Shown piece by piece: positions 1-9,133 of a DNA stretch of 64,000 nt (position 1 is the first letter of the stretch; each line of letters opens with the position of its first letter). Source of the DNA: Coralloluteibacterium stylophorae (GTDB taxonomy: Bacteria; Pseudomonadota; Gammaproteobacteria; Xanthomonadales; Xanthomonadaceae); contig NZ_JAGQFT020000005.1 in assembly GCF_018122625.2 (NCBI RefSeq), positions 62,001 to 126,000 on the forward strand. Reading direction: 5' to 3'. The notes under the pieces are model-generated. The model was not told where the DNA came from. It did not search any database and was given only the letters and a program-made list of their open reading frames with translations. Made by a program: the position numbers and the translations under genes.

Positions 1-1
1 G

Positions 2-1090
2 GCGCCCGCCGCCGAGGTCGCGCCCGTCGGCGCCGACGGCGCGCCGATGCCGGCGCCGACGCCGGAGCTGTCCTGGGACGAGCTGCGCCCGGTCGACGCG
101 CTCGGCCTGGAGGTCGGCTACCGCCTGATTCCGCTGGTCGACGCGTCCAAGGGCGGCGGCCTGATGGCGCGGATCAAGGCCGCGCGGCGCAAGCTGACCC
201 AGGACCTGGGCTTCCTGGTGCCGGCGGTGCACATCCGCGACAACCTCGAGCTCGGCCCCGGCACCTACCGGGTCCTGGTCCACGGCGTGCCGGTCGCCAC
301 CGGCGAACTGCACCCGGACCGCGAGATGGCGCTCGACCCGGGCCGCGTCTACGGCAACCTCGAGGGCATCGCCGGCAAGGACCCGGCCTTCGGCCTGGAC
401 GCGGTGTGGATCCTGCCGGCGCAGCGCGCCGAGGCCGAGGCGCTGGGCTATACCGTGGTCGACGCCAGCACCGTGGTCGCCACCCATATCTCGCACCTGG
501 TCCGCGAGCACGCCGCCGAACTGCTCGGCCACGAGGAGGTGCAGGAGCTCCTGGCCACCCTCGGCAAGGCCGCGCCCAAGCTGGTCGAGGACCTCACGCC
601 CAAGGCCCTGCCGCTGTCGGTGATCGTGCGCGTCCTGCAGAACCTGGTGTCGGAGAAGGTCCCCGTGCGGCAGATGCGGCAGATCGCCGAGGCCCTGATC
701 GAGCACGCGCCGATGACCCAGGACCCGGCCGCGCTCACCGCCGCGGTGCGCACCGCGCTCGGTCGCTTCATCGTCCAGGAGATCAACGGCATGGCGCCGG
801 AGCTGCCGGTGTACACGCTCAACCCGGGGCTCGAGCGCGTGCTGCAGGACTCCGTGTCCGGTGGCGGCGGCGCCGTCGAGCCCGGCCTCGCCGAGCGCCT
901 GCACGGCAGCCTCGGCGACTGCGTGCAGCGTCAGCAGGCCGTCGGCGAGCCCGCCGTCCTCCTGGTCCCCGGCGCCGTGCGCTCGGTGCTGGCCCGCCTC
1001 ACCCGCCACAGCGTCCCCGGCCTGTCGGTGCTGGCCTACGGCGAGGTGCCGGAGGACAAGCGGCTGAAGCTGATCGGGTCGATAGGGTAG
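2..1090 (+). CDS. flhA: Flagellar export gate protein FlhA, C-terminal part (5' end outside the window)
   Basis: The frame is already open at base 2 and runs to the TAG at 1088-1090, giving about 362 residues. FlhA proteins are about 690 residues, so this is the cytoplasmic half only; the membrane half lies upstream of the window. The segment has the features of the FlhA cytoplasmic domain: the conserved block around VIRVLQNLVSEKVPVRQMR, a stretch ending in the VPGL-like core, and a final segment resembling the usual end of FlhA. In the family this domain forms a ring under the export gate and docks chaperone-substrate complexes. flhF follows after 394 bp, the order usual in polar flagellates. 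Identification rests on family resemblance plus context. Confidence 0.93.
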   Translation, partial: APAAEVAPVGADGAPMPAPTPELSWDELRPVDALGLEVGYRLIPLVDASKGGGLMARIKAARRKLTQDLGFLVPAVHIRDNLELGPGTYRVLVHGVPVATGELHPDREMALDPGRVYGNLEGIAGKDPAFGLDAVWILPAQRAEAEALGYTVVDASTVVATHISHLVREHAAELLGHEEVQELLATLGKAAPKLVEDLTPKALPLSVIVRVLQNLVSEKVPVRQMRQIAEALIEHAPMTQDPAALTAAVRTALGRFIVQEINGMAPELPVYTLNPGLERVLQDSVSGGGGAVEPGLAERLHGSLGDCVQRQQAVGEPAVLLVPGAVRSVLARLTRHSVPGLSVLAYGEVPEDKRLKLIGSIG

Positions 1091-1435
1091 GGAGGCGGGT
1101 AGAGCGGGAATCGGGAAACGGGACGCGGGACCCGGGGGTGAGGCACGGGCCCGGGCGCGGGGCCGGAAGCCAGGCCGACGTGACGGGCTCGCGCCCACTC
1201 GCGAGGGAAGGGCTGGTAGAGCGTAGCCGCGCACGGTCTGCCCGTCGCCGCCGGCAGGTAGCGCTCCGAATCCGCTTCCCGACCTCCCTCGCAGCGGGGA
1301 GGGAGCAGGGCGCAGGGCGACACGGGCTCACGCGGCACCGGCAGGCCGTCCCCGAGGACCGCCCGAAGCGTCCCGCCCCGACCCCTGCAGCTCCCGGGTC
1401 CCCATTCCCGCTTCCCGATTCCCGGCCCACCGTTC
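1091..1435. other. flhA-flhF intergenic region with long-range inverted repeat
   Basis: This gap holds no convincing gene. A gggaatcgggaaacggga motif near 1108-1125 is mirrored by tcccgcttcccgattcccg near 1404-1423, so the two ends could pair across about 280 bases. Similar g/a-rich and c/t-rich words recur around 38,735 and 38,905 downstream of cheB, so this looks like a dispersed genomic repeat and not a local regulatory device. Confidence 0.5.
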
Positions 1436-1451
1436 TGGCACGCCAGTTGCA
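1436..1451 (+). promoter_or_regulatory. Sigma-54 (RpoN) promoter of the flhF operon
   Basis: TGGCACG at 1436-1442, a four-base spacer, and TTGCA at 1447-1451 match the RpoN -24/-12 consensus essentially perfectly, 33 bases before the flhF start. In Pseudomonas and Xanthomonas the flhF-fleN(flhG)-fliA genes are class II/III flagellar genes under RpoN and FleQ-type activators, so position and sequence agree. Confidence 0.9.
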
Positions 1452-1484
1452 ACAAGAGCCCCGACACGTTCCCGGGGCCTTCCC

Positions 1485-3062
1485 ATGCGAATCCGACGGT
1501 TCACCGCTCCCGACATGCGCACGGCCCTGGCCCAGGTCCGCGATGCGCTGGGGGCCGACGCGGTCATCCTCTCCAACAAGCGCGGCGAGCACGGCATCGA
1601 GATCGTGGCCGCGACCGACTACGACGAGGCGCAGGTGCAGCAGGCCCTGCGCGCGGCGATGCCGGAACCGCGGCAGCCGGAGCCCGCACCCGCGATGCCG
1701 CCCCCGCCGCCGGCGCCGGTGATGCAGGCGACGCCCGTCCCGGCCGCCGGGATCCCGGCGGCCCGCGCCGACCTCGACGACATGCCGGCGCCGACCCTGT
1801 CCTTCGCCGCGCGCCTGGCCGCCATGCAGCAGGCCCAGCCGCAGCCGGGTCCGCCGCAGGCGGAGGCCTTCGCCGTGGCGCCGCCGCGCGCCCCGGTCGC
1901 GCCGCAGGCCGCGCCGACGCCCGCCGCCGCGCAGCAGCCGGCCCCGGTTCCCGTCGCCACGCCGGAGCCGGCGCTGCCGTCCCCGGCCACGCCCTCGGCC
2001 GCGCGCGGCATCGCCCCCGAGCACGTGATCACCGCCATCGACACGCGCGCCAGGCGCCTGCCGCCGATGCCGGCGCCCACGCCCGACCCCGAAGCCGCCG
2101 TCGCCGAACCCGCGCCGCCCGCGCACGCCCTGTCCGCGGTGCCGCAGGCACCGCGCGCCGAGGCCGGCGTCGACGAGCTCCGCGAGGAACTGGCCGCCAT
2201 GCGCGGCATGATTGAGCGCGAGATGGCGCGGATGAACGACGAGCGCCTGCGCGGCGCCCCGGTCCGCGCGCAGATCCTCGACCTCCTCGGCGACTACGGC
2301 TGCGAGATCGAACTCGCCCGCAGCATCGCCGCGCAGATTCCCGCCGACATCGAACCGGCGCGGGCCAAGGGCCTGATGCTGGGCCTGCTGGCCAAGAAGC
2401 TCGCCATCGCCGAGGTCGATCCGGCCGAGTCCGGCGGCGTGCTCGCCCTGGTCGGCCCGACCGGCGCCGGAAAGACGACGACGCTCGCCAAGATCGCGGC
2501 GCGCTACGCCTCGCGCCACGGCGCCCGCGACGTCGCCCTGGTCACCACCGACACGGTGCGCGTCGGCGGCCGCGAGCAGCTGGCCGCCTACGGCCGCCTG
2601 CTCGGCATGGCGGTGTTCGAGGCCGACAGCGCCGAGTCGCTGTCCAGCCTGATCGAGCGCCTGGCCGACTACCGCCTGGTGCTGGTCGACACCGCCGGGC
2701 TGTCGCAGCGCGACCGCGCGCTGATGACGCGGCTGGCCTGGCTGCGCGGCAGCCAGCGGGTGAAGAGCCTGCTGGTGCTGCCGGCCAACGCGCATCCGGC
2801 CGATCTCGACGAGACCCTGCGCCGCTTCCGCGGCATCGAGCCCGCGGGTGCGGTCCTGACCAAGGTCGACGAGACCGGCCGCCTCGGCGCCGCGCTCTCG
2901 GTGCTGGTCCGCCATGGCCTGCCCCTTGCATACGTAGCGGACGGCCAGCGGGTTCCCGAGGACCTGCAGACCGCCGAAGCCCACCGCATCGTGCTGCGCC
3001 TGGACGCCCTGCGCCGCGCCGCCGATACCCAGACCGAAACGGAGAACGCGCATGTCGCCTGA
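1485..3062 (+). CDS. flhF: Flagellar biosynthesis SRP-type GTPase FlhF
   Basis: A 525-residue SRP-family GTPase that, in polar flagellates, marks the pole where the flagellum is built. The N-terminal domain begins MRIRRFTAPDMRTALAQV. It is followed by a long proline/alanine-rich linker (about residues 65-220) that is probably unstructured, and then the NG domain. GTPase motifs are visible: the P-loop VGPTGAGKTTTLAK near residues 323-335, a TTDTVRVGGREQL segment, the DTAGL motif near 400 and TKVDE near 460. The start at 1485 follows a sigma-54 promoter by 33 bases. The stop overlaps the flhG start by 11 bases, so the two are probably translationally coupled; FlhG is the known antagonist of FlhF. 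Confidence 0.96.
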   Translation: MRIRRFTAPDMRTALAQVRDALGADAVILSNKRGEHGIEIVAATDYDEAQVQQALRAAMPEPRQPEPAPAMPPPPPAPVMQATPVPAAGIPAARADLDDMPAPTLSFAARLAAMQQAQPQPGPPQAEAFAVAPPRAPVAPQAAPTPAAAQQPAPVPVATPEPALPSPATPSAARGIAPEHVITAIDTRARRLPPMPAPTPDPEAAVAEPAPPAHALSAVPQAPRAEAGVDELREELAAMRGMIEREMARMNDERLRGAPVRAQILDLLGDYGCEIELARSIAAQIPADIEPARAKGLMLGLLAKKLAIAEVDPAESGGVLALVGPTGAGKTTTLAKIAARYASRHGARDVALVTTDTVRVGGREQLAAYGRLLGMAVFEADSAESLSSLIERLADYRLVLVDTAGLSQRDRALMTRLAWLRGSQRVKSLLVLPANAHPADLDETLRRFRGIEPAGAVLTKVDETGRLGAALSVLVRHGLPLAYVADGQRVPEDLQTAEAHRIVLRLDALRRAADTQTETENAHVA

Positions 3063-3942
3063 GTCGTCGTCACACCCCGCGTCGCGCGTCCCCGAACAGG
3101 CCGCCGGCCTGGTCGCCGCCCGTCGTCCGCCGGTCCGGGTCATCACCGTGACCAGCGGCAAGGGCGGCGTCGGCAAGACCAACGTGTCGGTGAACCTTGG
3201 CGTGGCGCTGGCCGCCGCCGGGCGCAAGCCGCTGCTGCTCGACGCCGACCTCGGCCTCGCCAACGTCGACGTCATGCTCGGGCTGTCGGCGGAGCGCACC
3301 CTCGCCGACGTCATGGCCGGCCGCTGCGGCCTGGCCGACACCATCCTCGAGGGCCCGCACGGCCTCGGCATCGTCCCGGCGTCCTCGGGCAAGCGGCACA
3401 TGGCCGAGCTGACCCCGGCCGAGCACGTGGGCCTGATCCGCGCCTTCTCCGAGATCGACCGCCCGCTCGACACCATGCTGGTCGACACCGCCGCCGGCGT
3501 GACCGACAGCGTGCTGACCTTCTGCCAGGCCGCGCAGGACGTGATCGTCGTGGTCTGCGACGAGCCGGCCTCGATCACCGACGCCTACGCCCTGATCAAG
3601 GTCCTGTCGCGCGAGCGCGGGGTCAACCGCGTGCAGGTGCTGACCAACCAGGTCGGCAGCCCGCAGGAAGGCCGCGCGCTGTACGAGAAGCTGGCCCGGG
3701 TCAGCGACAAGTTCCTCGACGTGACCCTGGCCTACCTCGGCATGGTCCCGCACGACGAGTACCTGCGCCGTGCCGTGCAGCGCCAGCTGCCGGTCACCGT
3801 CGCCTATCCGTCCAGCCCCTCGGCGCGCGCCTTCCGCGAGCTCGCCGGGCGCATCGAGCGCTGGCAGCCGCCGGCCGCCGCGCGCGGGCACCTCGAATTC
3901 TTCGTCGAACGCATGATCGATGCCGGAGGCATGGCCGCATGA
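3052..3942 (+). CDS. flhG: Flagellar number regulator FlhG/FleN, MinD-type ATPase
   Basis: A 296-residue MinD/ParA-family ATPase. A deviant Walker A motif, SGKGGVGKTNVSVNLG, occurs near residues 34-49, followed by the DADLGLANVDVMLGL block and the LVDTAAGVTDSVL block typical of FleN/YlxH proteins. In the family FlhG limits flagellar number by stimulating FlhF GTPase activity and restraining the FleQ-type activator. It overlaps flhF by 11 bases and fliA by 4 (ATGA), so all three should be on one transcript. FleN is a common alternative name. Confidence 0.95.
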   Translation: MSPESSSHPASRVPEQAAGLVAARRPPVRVITVTSGKGGVGKTNVSVNLGVALAAAGRKPLLLDADLGLANVDVMLGLSAERTLADVMAGRCGLADTILEGPHGLGIVPASSGKRHMAELTPAEHVGLIRAFSEIDRPLDTMLVDTAAGVTDSVLTFCQAAQDVIVVVCDEPASITDAYALIKVLSRERGVNRVQVLTNQVGSPQEGRALYEKLARVSDKFLDVTLAYLGMVPHDEYLRRAVQRQLPVTVAYPSSPSARAFRELAGRIERWQPPAAARGHLEFFVERMIDAGGMAA

Positions 3943-4688
3943 TCGTCCCCGCAGCCGAATACCGGGCCGTCGCGCAGGACAACGCCGCCGCCCTGGTCCA
4001 GCAGCACACCGAACTGGTGCGCCGCATCGCCCACCACCTGGCCACGCGCCTGCCGGCCAGCGTCGAGATCGACGACCTCGTCCAGGCCGGCATGCTCGGC
4101 CTGATCGAGGCCTCGCGCGGCTTCGACGCCAGCCAGGGCGCCAGCTTCGAGACCTACGCCTCGATCCGCATCCGCGGCGCCATGATCGACGAGATCCGGC
4201 GCGGCGACTGGGTGCCGCGCTCGGTCCACCGCGGCGCGCGCAGCGCCGCCGCGGCGATCCACCGCGTCGAGCAGCGCACCGGGCGCGCCGCCCAGGCGCA
4301 GGAGGTCGCCGACGAGATGGCGCTGCCGCTGGCGGAGTACCTGAAGCTGGTCGAGAACGCCGCCCGCGGCCACGTCCTGAGCCTCGACGCCCAGGCCGAG
4401 GACGCCGGTGAGATGCCGGCGGTGCGCGACGGCGGGCCGTCGCCGCAGCAGCGCCTGGAGCGCTCCGAGTTCGCGGCGATGCTGGAATCGGAGATCCACC
4501 GCCTGCCCGAGCGCGAACGCCTGGTCCTGTCGCTGTACTACGAGCAGGAGCTAAACCTTCGGGAGATCGGTGCCGTTCTAGGGGTGAGCGAATCGCGCGT
4601 GTGCCAGATCCACGGCCAGGCCATGGTCCGCCTGCGCGGACGCCTGGAACCCTTCCGCGGCATCGACGCCGACCTCGACGACGAATGA
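3939..4688 (+). CDS. fliA: Flagellar sigma factor 28 (FliA)
   Basis: A 249-residue sigma-70 family protein of the FliA/WhiG group. Region 2 includes [19 protein letters not shown] and a segment with [18 protein letters not shown]. Region 3 follows, and region 4 carries the helix-turn-helix [19 protein letters not shown]. FliA directs late flagellar and chemotaxis genes after release from FlgM. Its target signature, CTAAAG or CTCAAG, 14-15 bases, then GCCGATAA, occurs ten times downstream in this window, mostly ahead of chemoreceptor genes. The start codon overlaps the flhG stop. Confidence 0.97.
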   Translation: MIVPAAEYRAVAQDNAAALVQQHTELVRRIAHHLATRLPASVEIDDLVQAGMLGLIEASRGFDASQGASFETYASIRIRGAMIDEIRRGDWVPRSVHRGARSAAAAIHRVEQRTGRAAQAQEVADEMALPLAEYLKLVENAARGHVLSLDAQAEDAGEMPAVRDGGPSPQQRLERSEFAAMLESEIHRLPERERLVLSLYYEQELNLREIGAVLGVSESRVCQIHGQAMVRLRGRLEPFRGIDADLDDE

Positions 4689-4734
4689 TCCGGCCGCCCG
4701 CCCCCGCGCCGGCCCACCCCTACGGAGCAGTGCC

Positions 4735-5127
4735 TTGAACACCAACATGAAGATCCTGATCGTCGACGACTTCTCGACCATGCGCCGCATCGTCAAGAAC
4801 CTCCTCGCCGATCTCGGCTACACCAACACCGTCGAGGCCGACGACGGCACCAGCGCGCTGACCGTGCTGCGCCAGGGCGGCATCGAGTTTGTGGTCACCG
4901 ACTGGAACATGCCGGGCATGACCGGCATCGACCTGCTCAAGGCGATCCGCGCCGATGCCGCGCTGCGCATGCTGCCGGTGCTGATGGTCACCGCCGAGTC
5001 CAAGCGCGAGCAGATCATCGAGGCCGCGCAGAACGGGGTGAACGGCTACATCATCAAGCCGTTCACCGCGATCACCCTCAAGGAGAAGCTCGACAAGATC
5101 TTCGAGCGCATGGGAGCCGCGGCGTGA
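4735..5127 (+). CDS. cheY: Chemotaxis response regulator CheY
   Basis: A 130-residue single-domain receiver that, when phosphorylated by CheA, binds the flagellar switch. The acidic pair D11/D12, the phospho-acceptor D56 in [10 protein letters not shown]86 and a late IIKPF lysine are all present. The TTG start at 4735 is chosen because GGAG stands seven bases before it; an ATG at 4747 would shorten the protein by four residues. It lies 46 bases after fliA and overlaps cheZ by four bases (GTGA). Sequence and neighbours both point to the main flagellar CheY. Confidence 0.94.
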   Translation: MNTNMKILIVDDFSTMRRIVKNLLADLGYTNTVEADDGTSALTVLRQGGIEFVVTDWNMPGMTGIDLLKAIRADAALRMLPVLMVTAESKREQIIEAAQNGVNGYIIKPFTAITLKEKLDKIFERMGAAA

Positions 5128-5744
5128 GCGCGGTGCACATCGACCGCGCGGAGTTCGCCGCGCGCCTGCAGTCGGCCCTGGATGCGATGGAGCGCGGCGA
5201 CGACGTCAGCCTGCGCGGCGAGGTCGAGGCGCTGGCCGCCTGGCGCGCCGCGTCCCTGGTCAAGGGCCTGTCGCGCATCGCCCGCGAGCTCGGCGACGCG
5301 CTCGGCGAGATTCCCGCGCAGGGCAACGAGGCCGCCAACGAGCTGCCCGACGCCTGCGACCGCCTCGACCACGTGGTCAAGACCACCGAAGAGGCCAGCC
5401 TGCGCACCCTCGACCTGATCGAGGCCGGCCGCGGCCACCTCGACCGCATCGCCGCCGGCGGCCTCGACGACGCCCAGCGCGCCGAGCTCGACGCCCTGCG
5501 CGCGTCGCTGTCGGAGATCTCGCTGGCGCAGAGCTTCCAGGACCTCACCGGCCAGACCATCCGCAAGGTCGTGGGCATCGTCCGCCGCGTGCACGAGGGC
5601 TTCAACGCGCTCGGCCTGCCGCCGGAGGAGCACGCCGGACGCAGCGCCAAAGCCGGCCTCGCCGGGCCCGCGGTGCCCGGCCTCGACCGCCATGCCGTGT
5701 CCCAGGAGGACGCGGACGACCTGCTTTCCGCGCTCGGCCTGTGA
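5124..5744 (+). CDS. cheZ: CheY-P phosphatase CheZ
   Basis: A 206-residue, largely helical protein starting at a GTG that overlaps the cheY stop. The conserved CheZ catalytic stretch is recognisable around [20 protein letters not shown], where the glutamine of QDLTGQ acts in the family as the dephosphorylating residue. The C-terminus, [14 protein letters not shown], is the amphipathic helix that binds CheY in E. coli CheZ. The role is to remove phosphate from CheY-P and so set the signal lifetime. Confidence 0.93.
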   Translation: MSAVHIDRAEFAARLQSALDAMERGDDVSLRGEVEALAAWRAASLVKGLSRIARELGDALGEIPAQGNEAANELPDACDRLDHVVKTTEEASLRTLDLIEAGRGHLDRIAAGGLDDAQRAELDALRASLSEISLAQSFQDLTGQTIRKVVGIVRRVHEGFNALGLPPEEHAGRSAKAGLAGPAVPGLDRHAVSQEDADDLLSALGL

Positions 5745-5769
5745 CCGCGCGCGCCACCCGGACCTGCCC

Positions 5770-7428
5770 ATGAGCGCCGTCACCGACGACATCGCCGCCG
5801 ACTTCATCGTCGAGGCCCAGGAAATCGTCGACCGCCTCGGCGAGCAGCTGGTCGACCTCGAGCACGCGCCCGGCGAGGCCGAGCGCCTCAACGCCGTGTT
5901 CCGCGCCTTCCACACCATCAAGGGCGGCGCCGGCTTCCTCGACCTGCCGCCGATGGTGGCGCTGTGCCACGTGGTCGAGGACGCCCTCAACCTCGCCCGC
6001 AGCGGCGAGCACGCGCTGTCGCCGGCCGACTTCGACGCCGCCCAGCAGGCGGTCGACGGCGTGCGCGACATGCTCGCCTCGATGACCGCCGGCACCGCGA
6101 TGCCGGAGGCCGCACCCGAGCTCATCGCCTACTTCAAGGCCATCGTCGCCAAGCCGACGCCGCCGGGCGCCGCGCCCGCCGCCAAGGCCGCGCCCGCACC
6201 GGTGCGCAAGCCACAGGCCAGGGCCGCCAACGACGCCCCGGCCGCGCCCGCCGAGCCGCCCGAGGCGACGGTGCGCGTCGACACCCGGCGCCTGGACGCC
6301 ATCGTCAACCTGGTCGGCGAGCTGGTGCTCGCGCGCAACCGGCTGAAGACGCTGCGCGAGGAGCTGCGCGACGAGCGCCTGGAGCGCGCGGTCGGCGCCC
6401 TCGACATCGCCACCAGCCGCCTGCAGTCGGCGGTGATGAAGACCCGCATGCAGCCGGTCGGCCGCGTGTTCGCGCGCTTCCCCAAGCTCGCCCGCGACGT
6501 CGCCCGCTCGCTGGGCAAGGACGTCGACCTGCAGATGGACGGCGTCGACACCGAACTCGACCGCAACCTGGTCGAGACCCTGGCCGACCCGCTGGTGCAC
6601 CTGGTGCGCAACGCGATCGACCACGGCATCGAGGACGGCGACCTGCGCGCGCGGCTGGGCAAGCCGCGCAGCGGCACCGTGCGCCTGAAGGCGACCCAGG
6701 AAGGCGACCACGTCACCATCGAGGTCTCCGACGACGGCGCCGGCATCGATCCCGAGCGCCTGCGCGCCAAGGCCCGCGAGAAGGGCCTGATCGACGACGA
6801 GTCGGCGGCGCGCCTGAGCCCCGACGAGTGCCTGCAGCTGGTGTTCCTGCCCGGTTTCTCGACCAAGGCCCAGGTCAGCGACCTGTCCGGCCGCGGCGTC
6901 GGCATGGACGTGGTGCAGTCCAAGATCCGCGAGCTTTCCGGCGAGGTCCGCATCCAGTCCGAGATCGGGCGCGGCAGCCGTTTCCTGATCCGCGTGCCGC
7001 TGACGCTGGCGATCCTGCCGACCCTCCTGATCCAGTGCGGCGAGGCGGTCTACGCGCTGCCGCTGGCGCGGGTCACCGAGGTCATGAGCTGCAAGACCCG
7101 CGAGCGGCGCTGGATCAACGGCTGCCCGGTACTCGACATGCGCGAGCGCCCGCTGCAGCTGCTCGACCTGAGACGCTGGCTGGGGCTGTCCGATCCCGGC
7201 GCGGACGAGCTCATCGTGGTCGTGCTGGAAGGCCGCGACACCCGTTTCGGGCTGATCGTCGACGCGGTGCGCGGTCGCGAGGAGATCGTGATCAAGCCGC
7301 TGCCGCGCACCCTGCGCGGGCTGCCGGGCTATGCCGGCGCCACGCTCATCGGCGACGGCAGCCTGGCACTGATCCTGGACATCGACGGCCTGCCCGGCGG
7401 CTCAAGTAACGCGGTGACGGGCCGATAG
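5770..7428 (+). CDS. cheA: Chemotaxis histidine kinase CheA, compact form (CheA1)
   Basis: A 552-residue CheA. The HPt (P1) domain carries the phospho-acceptor H48 in FHTIKGGAGF. A short Ala/Pro linker (about residues 120-165) replaces a recognisable P2 domain. Then come dimerisation, ATPase and CheW-like P5 domains, with LVRNAIDHGIE as N box, DDGAGID as G1 box and GRGVGMDVV as G2 box. ATG 5770 is used because the protein then begins immediately before the P1 helix; an upstream in-frame start lies inside cheZ. The position after cheY-cheZ matches the flagellar CheA of Pseudomonas-type clusters. A second, longer CheA is encoded at 11918. Confidence 0.95.
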   Translation: MSAVTDDIAADFIVEAQEIVDRLGEQLVDLEHAPGEAERLNAVFRAFHTIKGGAGFLDLPPMVALCHVVEDALNLARSGEHALSPADFDAAQQAVDGVRDMLASMTAGTAMPEAAPELIAYFKAIVAKPTPPGAAPAAKAAPAPVRKPQARAANDAPAAPAEPPEATVRVDTRRLDAIVNLVGELVLARNRLKTLREELRDERLERAVGALDIATSRLQSAVMKTRMQPVGRVFARFPKLARDVARSLGKDVDLQMDGVDTELDRNLVETLADPLVHLVRNAIDHGIEDGDLRARLGKPRSGTVRLKATQEGDHVTIEVSDDGAGIDPERLRAKAREKGLIDDESAARLSPDECLQLVFLPGFSTKAQVSDLSGRGVGMDVVQSKIRELSGEVRIQSEIGRGSRFLIRVPLTLAILPTLLIQCGEAVYALPLARVTEVMSCKTRERRWINGCPVLDMRERPLQLLDLRRWLGLSDPGADELIVVVLEGRDTRFGLIVDAVRGREEIVIKPLPRTLRGLPGYAGATLIGDGSLALILDIDGLPGGSSNAVTGR

Positions 7429-7436
7429 GCCGTGCC

Positions 7437-8177
7437 ATGGACCTCCTGAGTCTCATCGGCCTGGTGCTCGCGCTGGTCGCCCTGATCGGCGGCAGCGTGC
7501 TCAAGGGCGCGGGCATCTCCGGCCTGTGGTCGCCGGCGGCCTTCGTCATCGTGATCCTGGGCACGCTCGCGGCGATCCTGCTGCAGACCCCGATCGCGAG
7601 CTTCAAGCGCGCGCTCGGCATGGTGCGCTGGGTCCTGTTCCCGCCGCCGTCGGCGCGCGAGGAACTGCTCGCGCAGATCGTCGAGTGGGCGCAGATCACC
7701 CGCAAGCAGGGCCTGCTGGGCCTGGAGAGCCTGGTCAGGCAGCAGGAGGATCCCTTCATCCAGAAGGGCCTGCAGATGCTGGTCGACGGCATGGAGCCGG
7801 ATGCGATCCGGCAGATGCTGGAGGTCGAGATCGACGCGCTGGAGCACCGCGAGACCGCGGCGGCCAAGGTGTTCGAGGGCATGGGCATCTACGCGCCCAC
7901 GCTCGGCATCATCGGCGCCGTGCTCGGCCTGATGGCGGTGATGAAGAACCTTTCCGACCCGAGCAAGCTCGGGCACGGCATCGCCGCGGCCTTCACCGCG
8001 ACGATCTACGGCATCGGCGCGGCCAACCTGATGTTCCTGCCGATCGCCAACAAGCTGAAGGCGGTGATCGCCGGGCGCATCGGCGAGCGCGAGATGCTGG
8101 TCGAGGGCATGATCGCCATCGCCCAGGGCGAGAACCCGCGCAACATCGAAGCCCGCCTCGCCGGCTACCTGCACTGA
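7437..8177 (+). CDS. motC: Flagellar motor stator subunit MotC (MotA/PomA family)
   Basis: A 246-residue MotA-family protein with four hydrophobic segments: two near the N-terminus (LLSLIGLVLALVALIGG and FVIVILGTLAAILL) and two after residue 140. A large cytoplasmic loop contains the charged stretch expected to touch FliG. In the family it forms, with a MotB partner, an ion channel that drives the rotor. It starts eight bases after cheA and is followed after 13 bases by motD. This arrangement matches the second stator pair (motCD) of Pseudomonas and Xanthomonas. Confidence 0.93.
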   Translation: MDLLSLIGLVLALVALIGGSVLKGAGISGLWSPAAFVIVILGTLAAILLQTPIASFKRALGMVRWVLFPPPSAREELLAQIVEWAQITRKQGLLGLESLVRQQEDPFIQKGLQMLVDGMEPDAIRQMLEVEIDALEHRETAAAKVFEGMGIYAPTLGIIGAVLGLMAVMKNLSDPSKLGHGIAAAFTATIYGIGAANLMFLPIANKLKAVIAGRIGEREMLVEGMIAIAQGENPRNIEARLAGYLH

Positions 8178-8190
8178 AGGGCCGGCAGCC

Positions 8191-9132
8191 ATGGCCCGCA
8201 GGAAGAAGCACGAGGAGCACGCCAACCACGAGGCCTGGGCGATCCCCTACGGGGACCTGCTCACCCTGCTGCTGGCCTTCTTCGTGGTGATGTACGCGAT
8301 CTCCTCGCTCAACGAGGGCAAGTACCGGGTGCTGTCGAACTCGTTGTCGGAGGCCTTCGGCGGCGCACCGCGCTCGATCCAGCCGATCCAGGTCGGGCCG
8401 GTCGCGCCGGCCGACCTGCCGCCGCACCAGAGCCGGCCGATCCCGCTGGGCGCGCGCGCCAACCCGATCCGGCTGATGCCGAGCATGCGCTCGTCCTACG
8501 GCCCGCAGCTGTCCGAGCGCGAGCCCGCCTACCTGCCGGTGGCGGTGCCGGCCAACGACCGCGAGCGCTACCGCCACCGCGGCGCGCAGGCCCAGCTCGG
8601 GCGCATCGCCATGGCGCTGGAGGACGCGCTCGAGGACCTGGCCGCGGCCAACCTGGTGCGCCTGACCCACGGCGACTACTGGATCGAGGTCTCGATCAAC
8701 AGCGACATCCTGTTCGCCAGCGGGTCGGCGGCGCTGGGCGAGAACGCGCGCCGGATCATCGCGCGGCTGGCGCCGACCCTGGCCGAGGTGCCCAACCTGC
8801 TGCGCGTGGAGGGCCACACCGACGACCGCCCCATCCACACCGCGGCGTTTCCTTCCAACTGGGAACTCTCCGCCGCGCGCGCGGCGAGCGTGGTGCACGT
8901 GCTGGCCGCCGACGGCGTCGCGCCCGGGCGCATGGCCGTGGTCGGCCAGGGCGAGTTCCATCCGAGCGCCGCCAACGACACGCCGGAAGGCCGCAACGCC
9001 AACCGCCGCGTGGCCCTGATCATCCTCGCCACGCCGGAGGCCGAGGCCGACGCCGCGGGCGAGCCCGACATCCACAGCGCGCAGGCGGGCGAATCCCCGC
9101 CGGCCGCGTCCTCAGCGCCGGAGGCAGGCTGA
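8191..9132 (+). CDS. motD: Flagellar motor stator subunit MotD (MotB/OmpA family)
   Basis: A 313-residue MotB-type protein. A basic N-terminus is followed by the single membrane helix (about residues 20-42) that carries the ion-binding aspartate D22 in YGDLLTLLLAFF. A plug/linker region follows, then an OmpA-like peptidoglycan-binding domain with VEGHTDDRPIHTAAFPSNWE and the LSAARA segment. It anchors the stator to the cell wall. It is coupled to motC and followed one base later by the ParA-like gene. Confidence 0.93.
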   Translation: MARRKKHEEHANHEAWAIPYGDLLTLLLAFFVVMYAISSLNEGKYRVLSNSLSEAFGGAPRSIQPIQVGPVAPADLPPHQSRPIPLGARANPIRLMPSMRSSYGPQLSEREPAYLPVAVPANDRERYRHRGAQAQLGRIAMALEDALEDLAAANLVRLTHGDYWIEVSINSDILFASGSAALGENARRIIARLAPTLAEVPNLLRVEGHTDDRPIHTAAFPSNWELSAARAASVVHVLAADGVAPGRMAVVGQGEFHPSAANDTPEGRNANRRVALIILATPEAEADAAGEPDIHSAQAGESPPAASSAPEAG

Positions 9133-9133
9133 C

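Noticed and set aside
999-3578. Long open frame on the minus strand across flhF and flhG
   Set aside because: It is a GC-rich shadow of real genes: composition is Gly/Arg/His-rich, it covers two recognised genes, and it has no ribosome binding site or family resemblance.
4735-4746. ATG at 4747 as cheY start
   Set aside because: The TTG at 4735 has the better-spaced GGAG; the difference is only four residues and remains uncertain.
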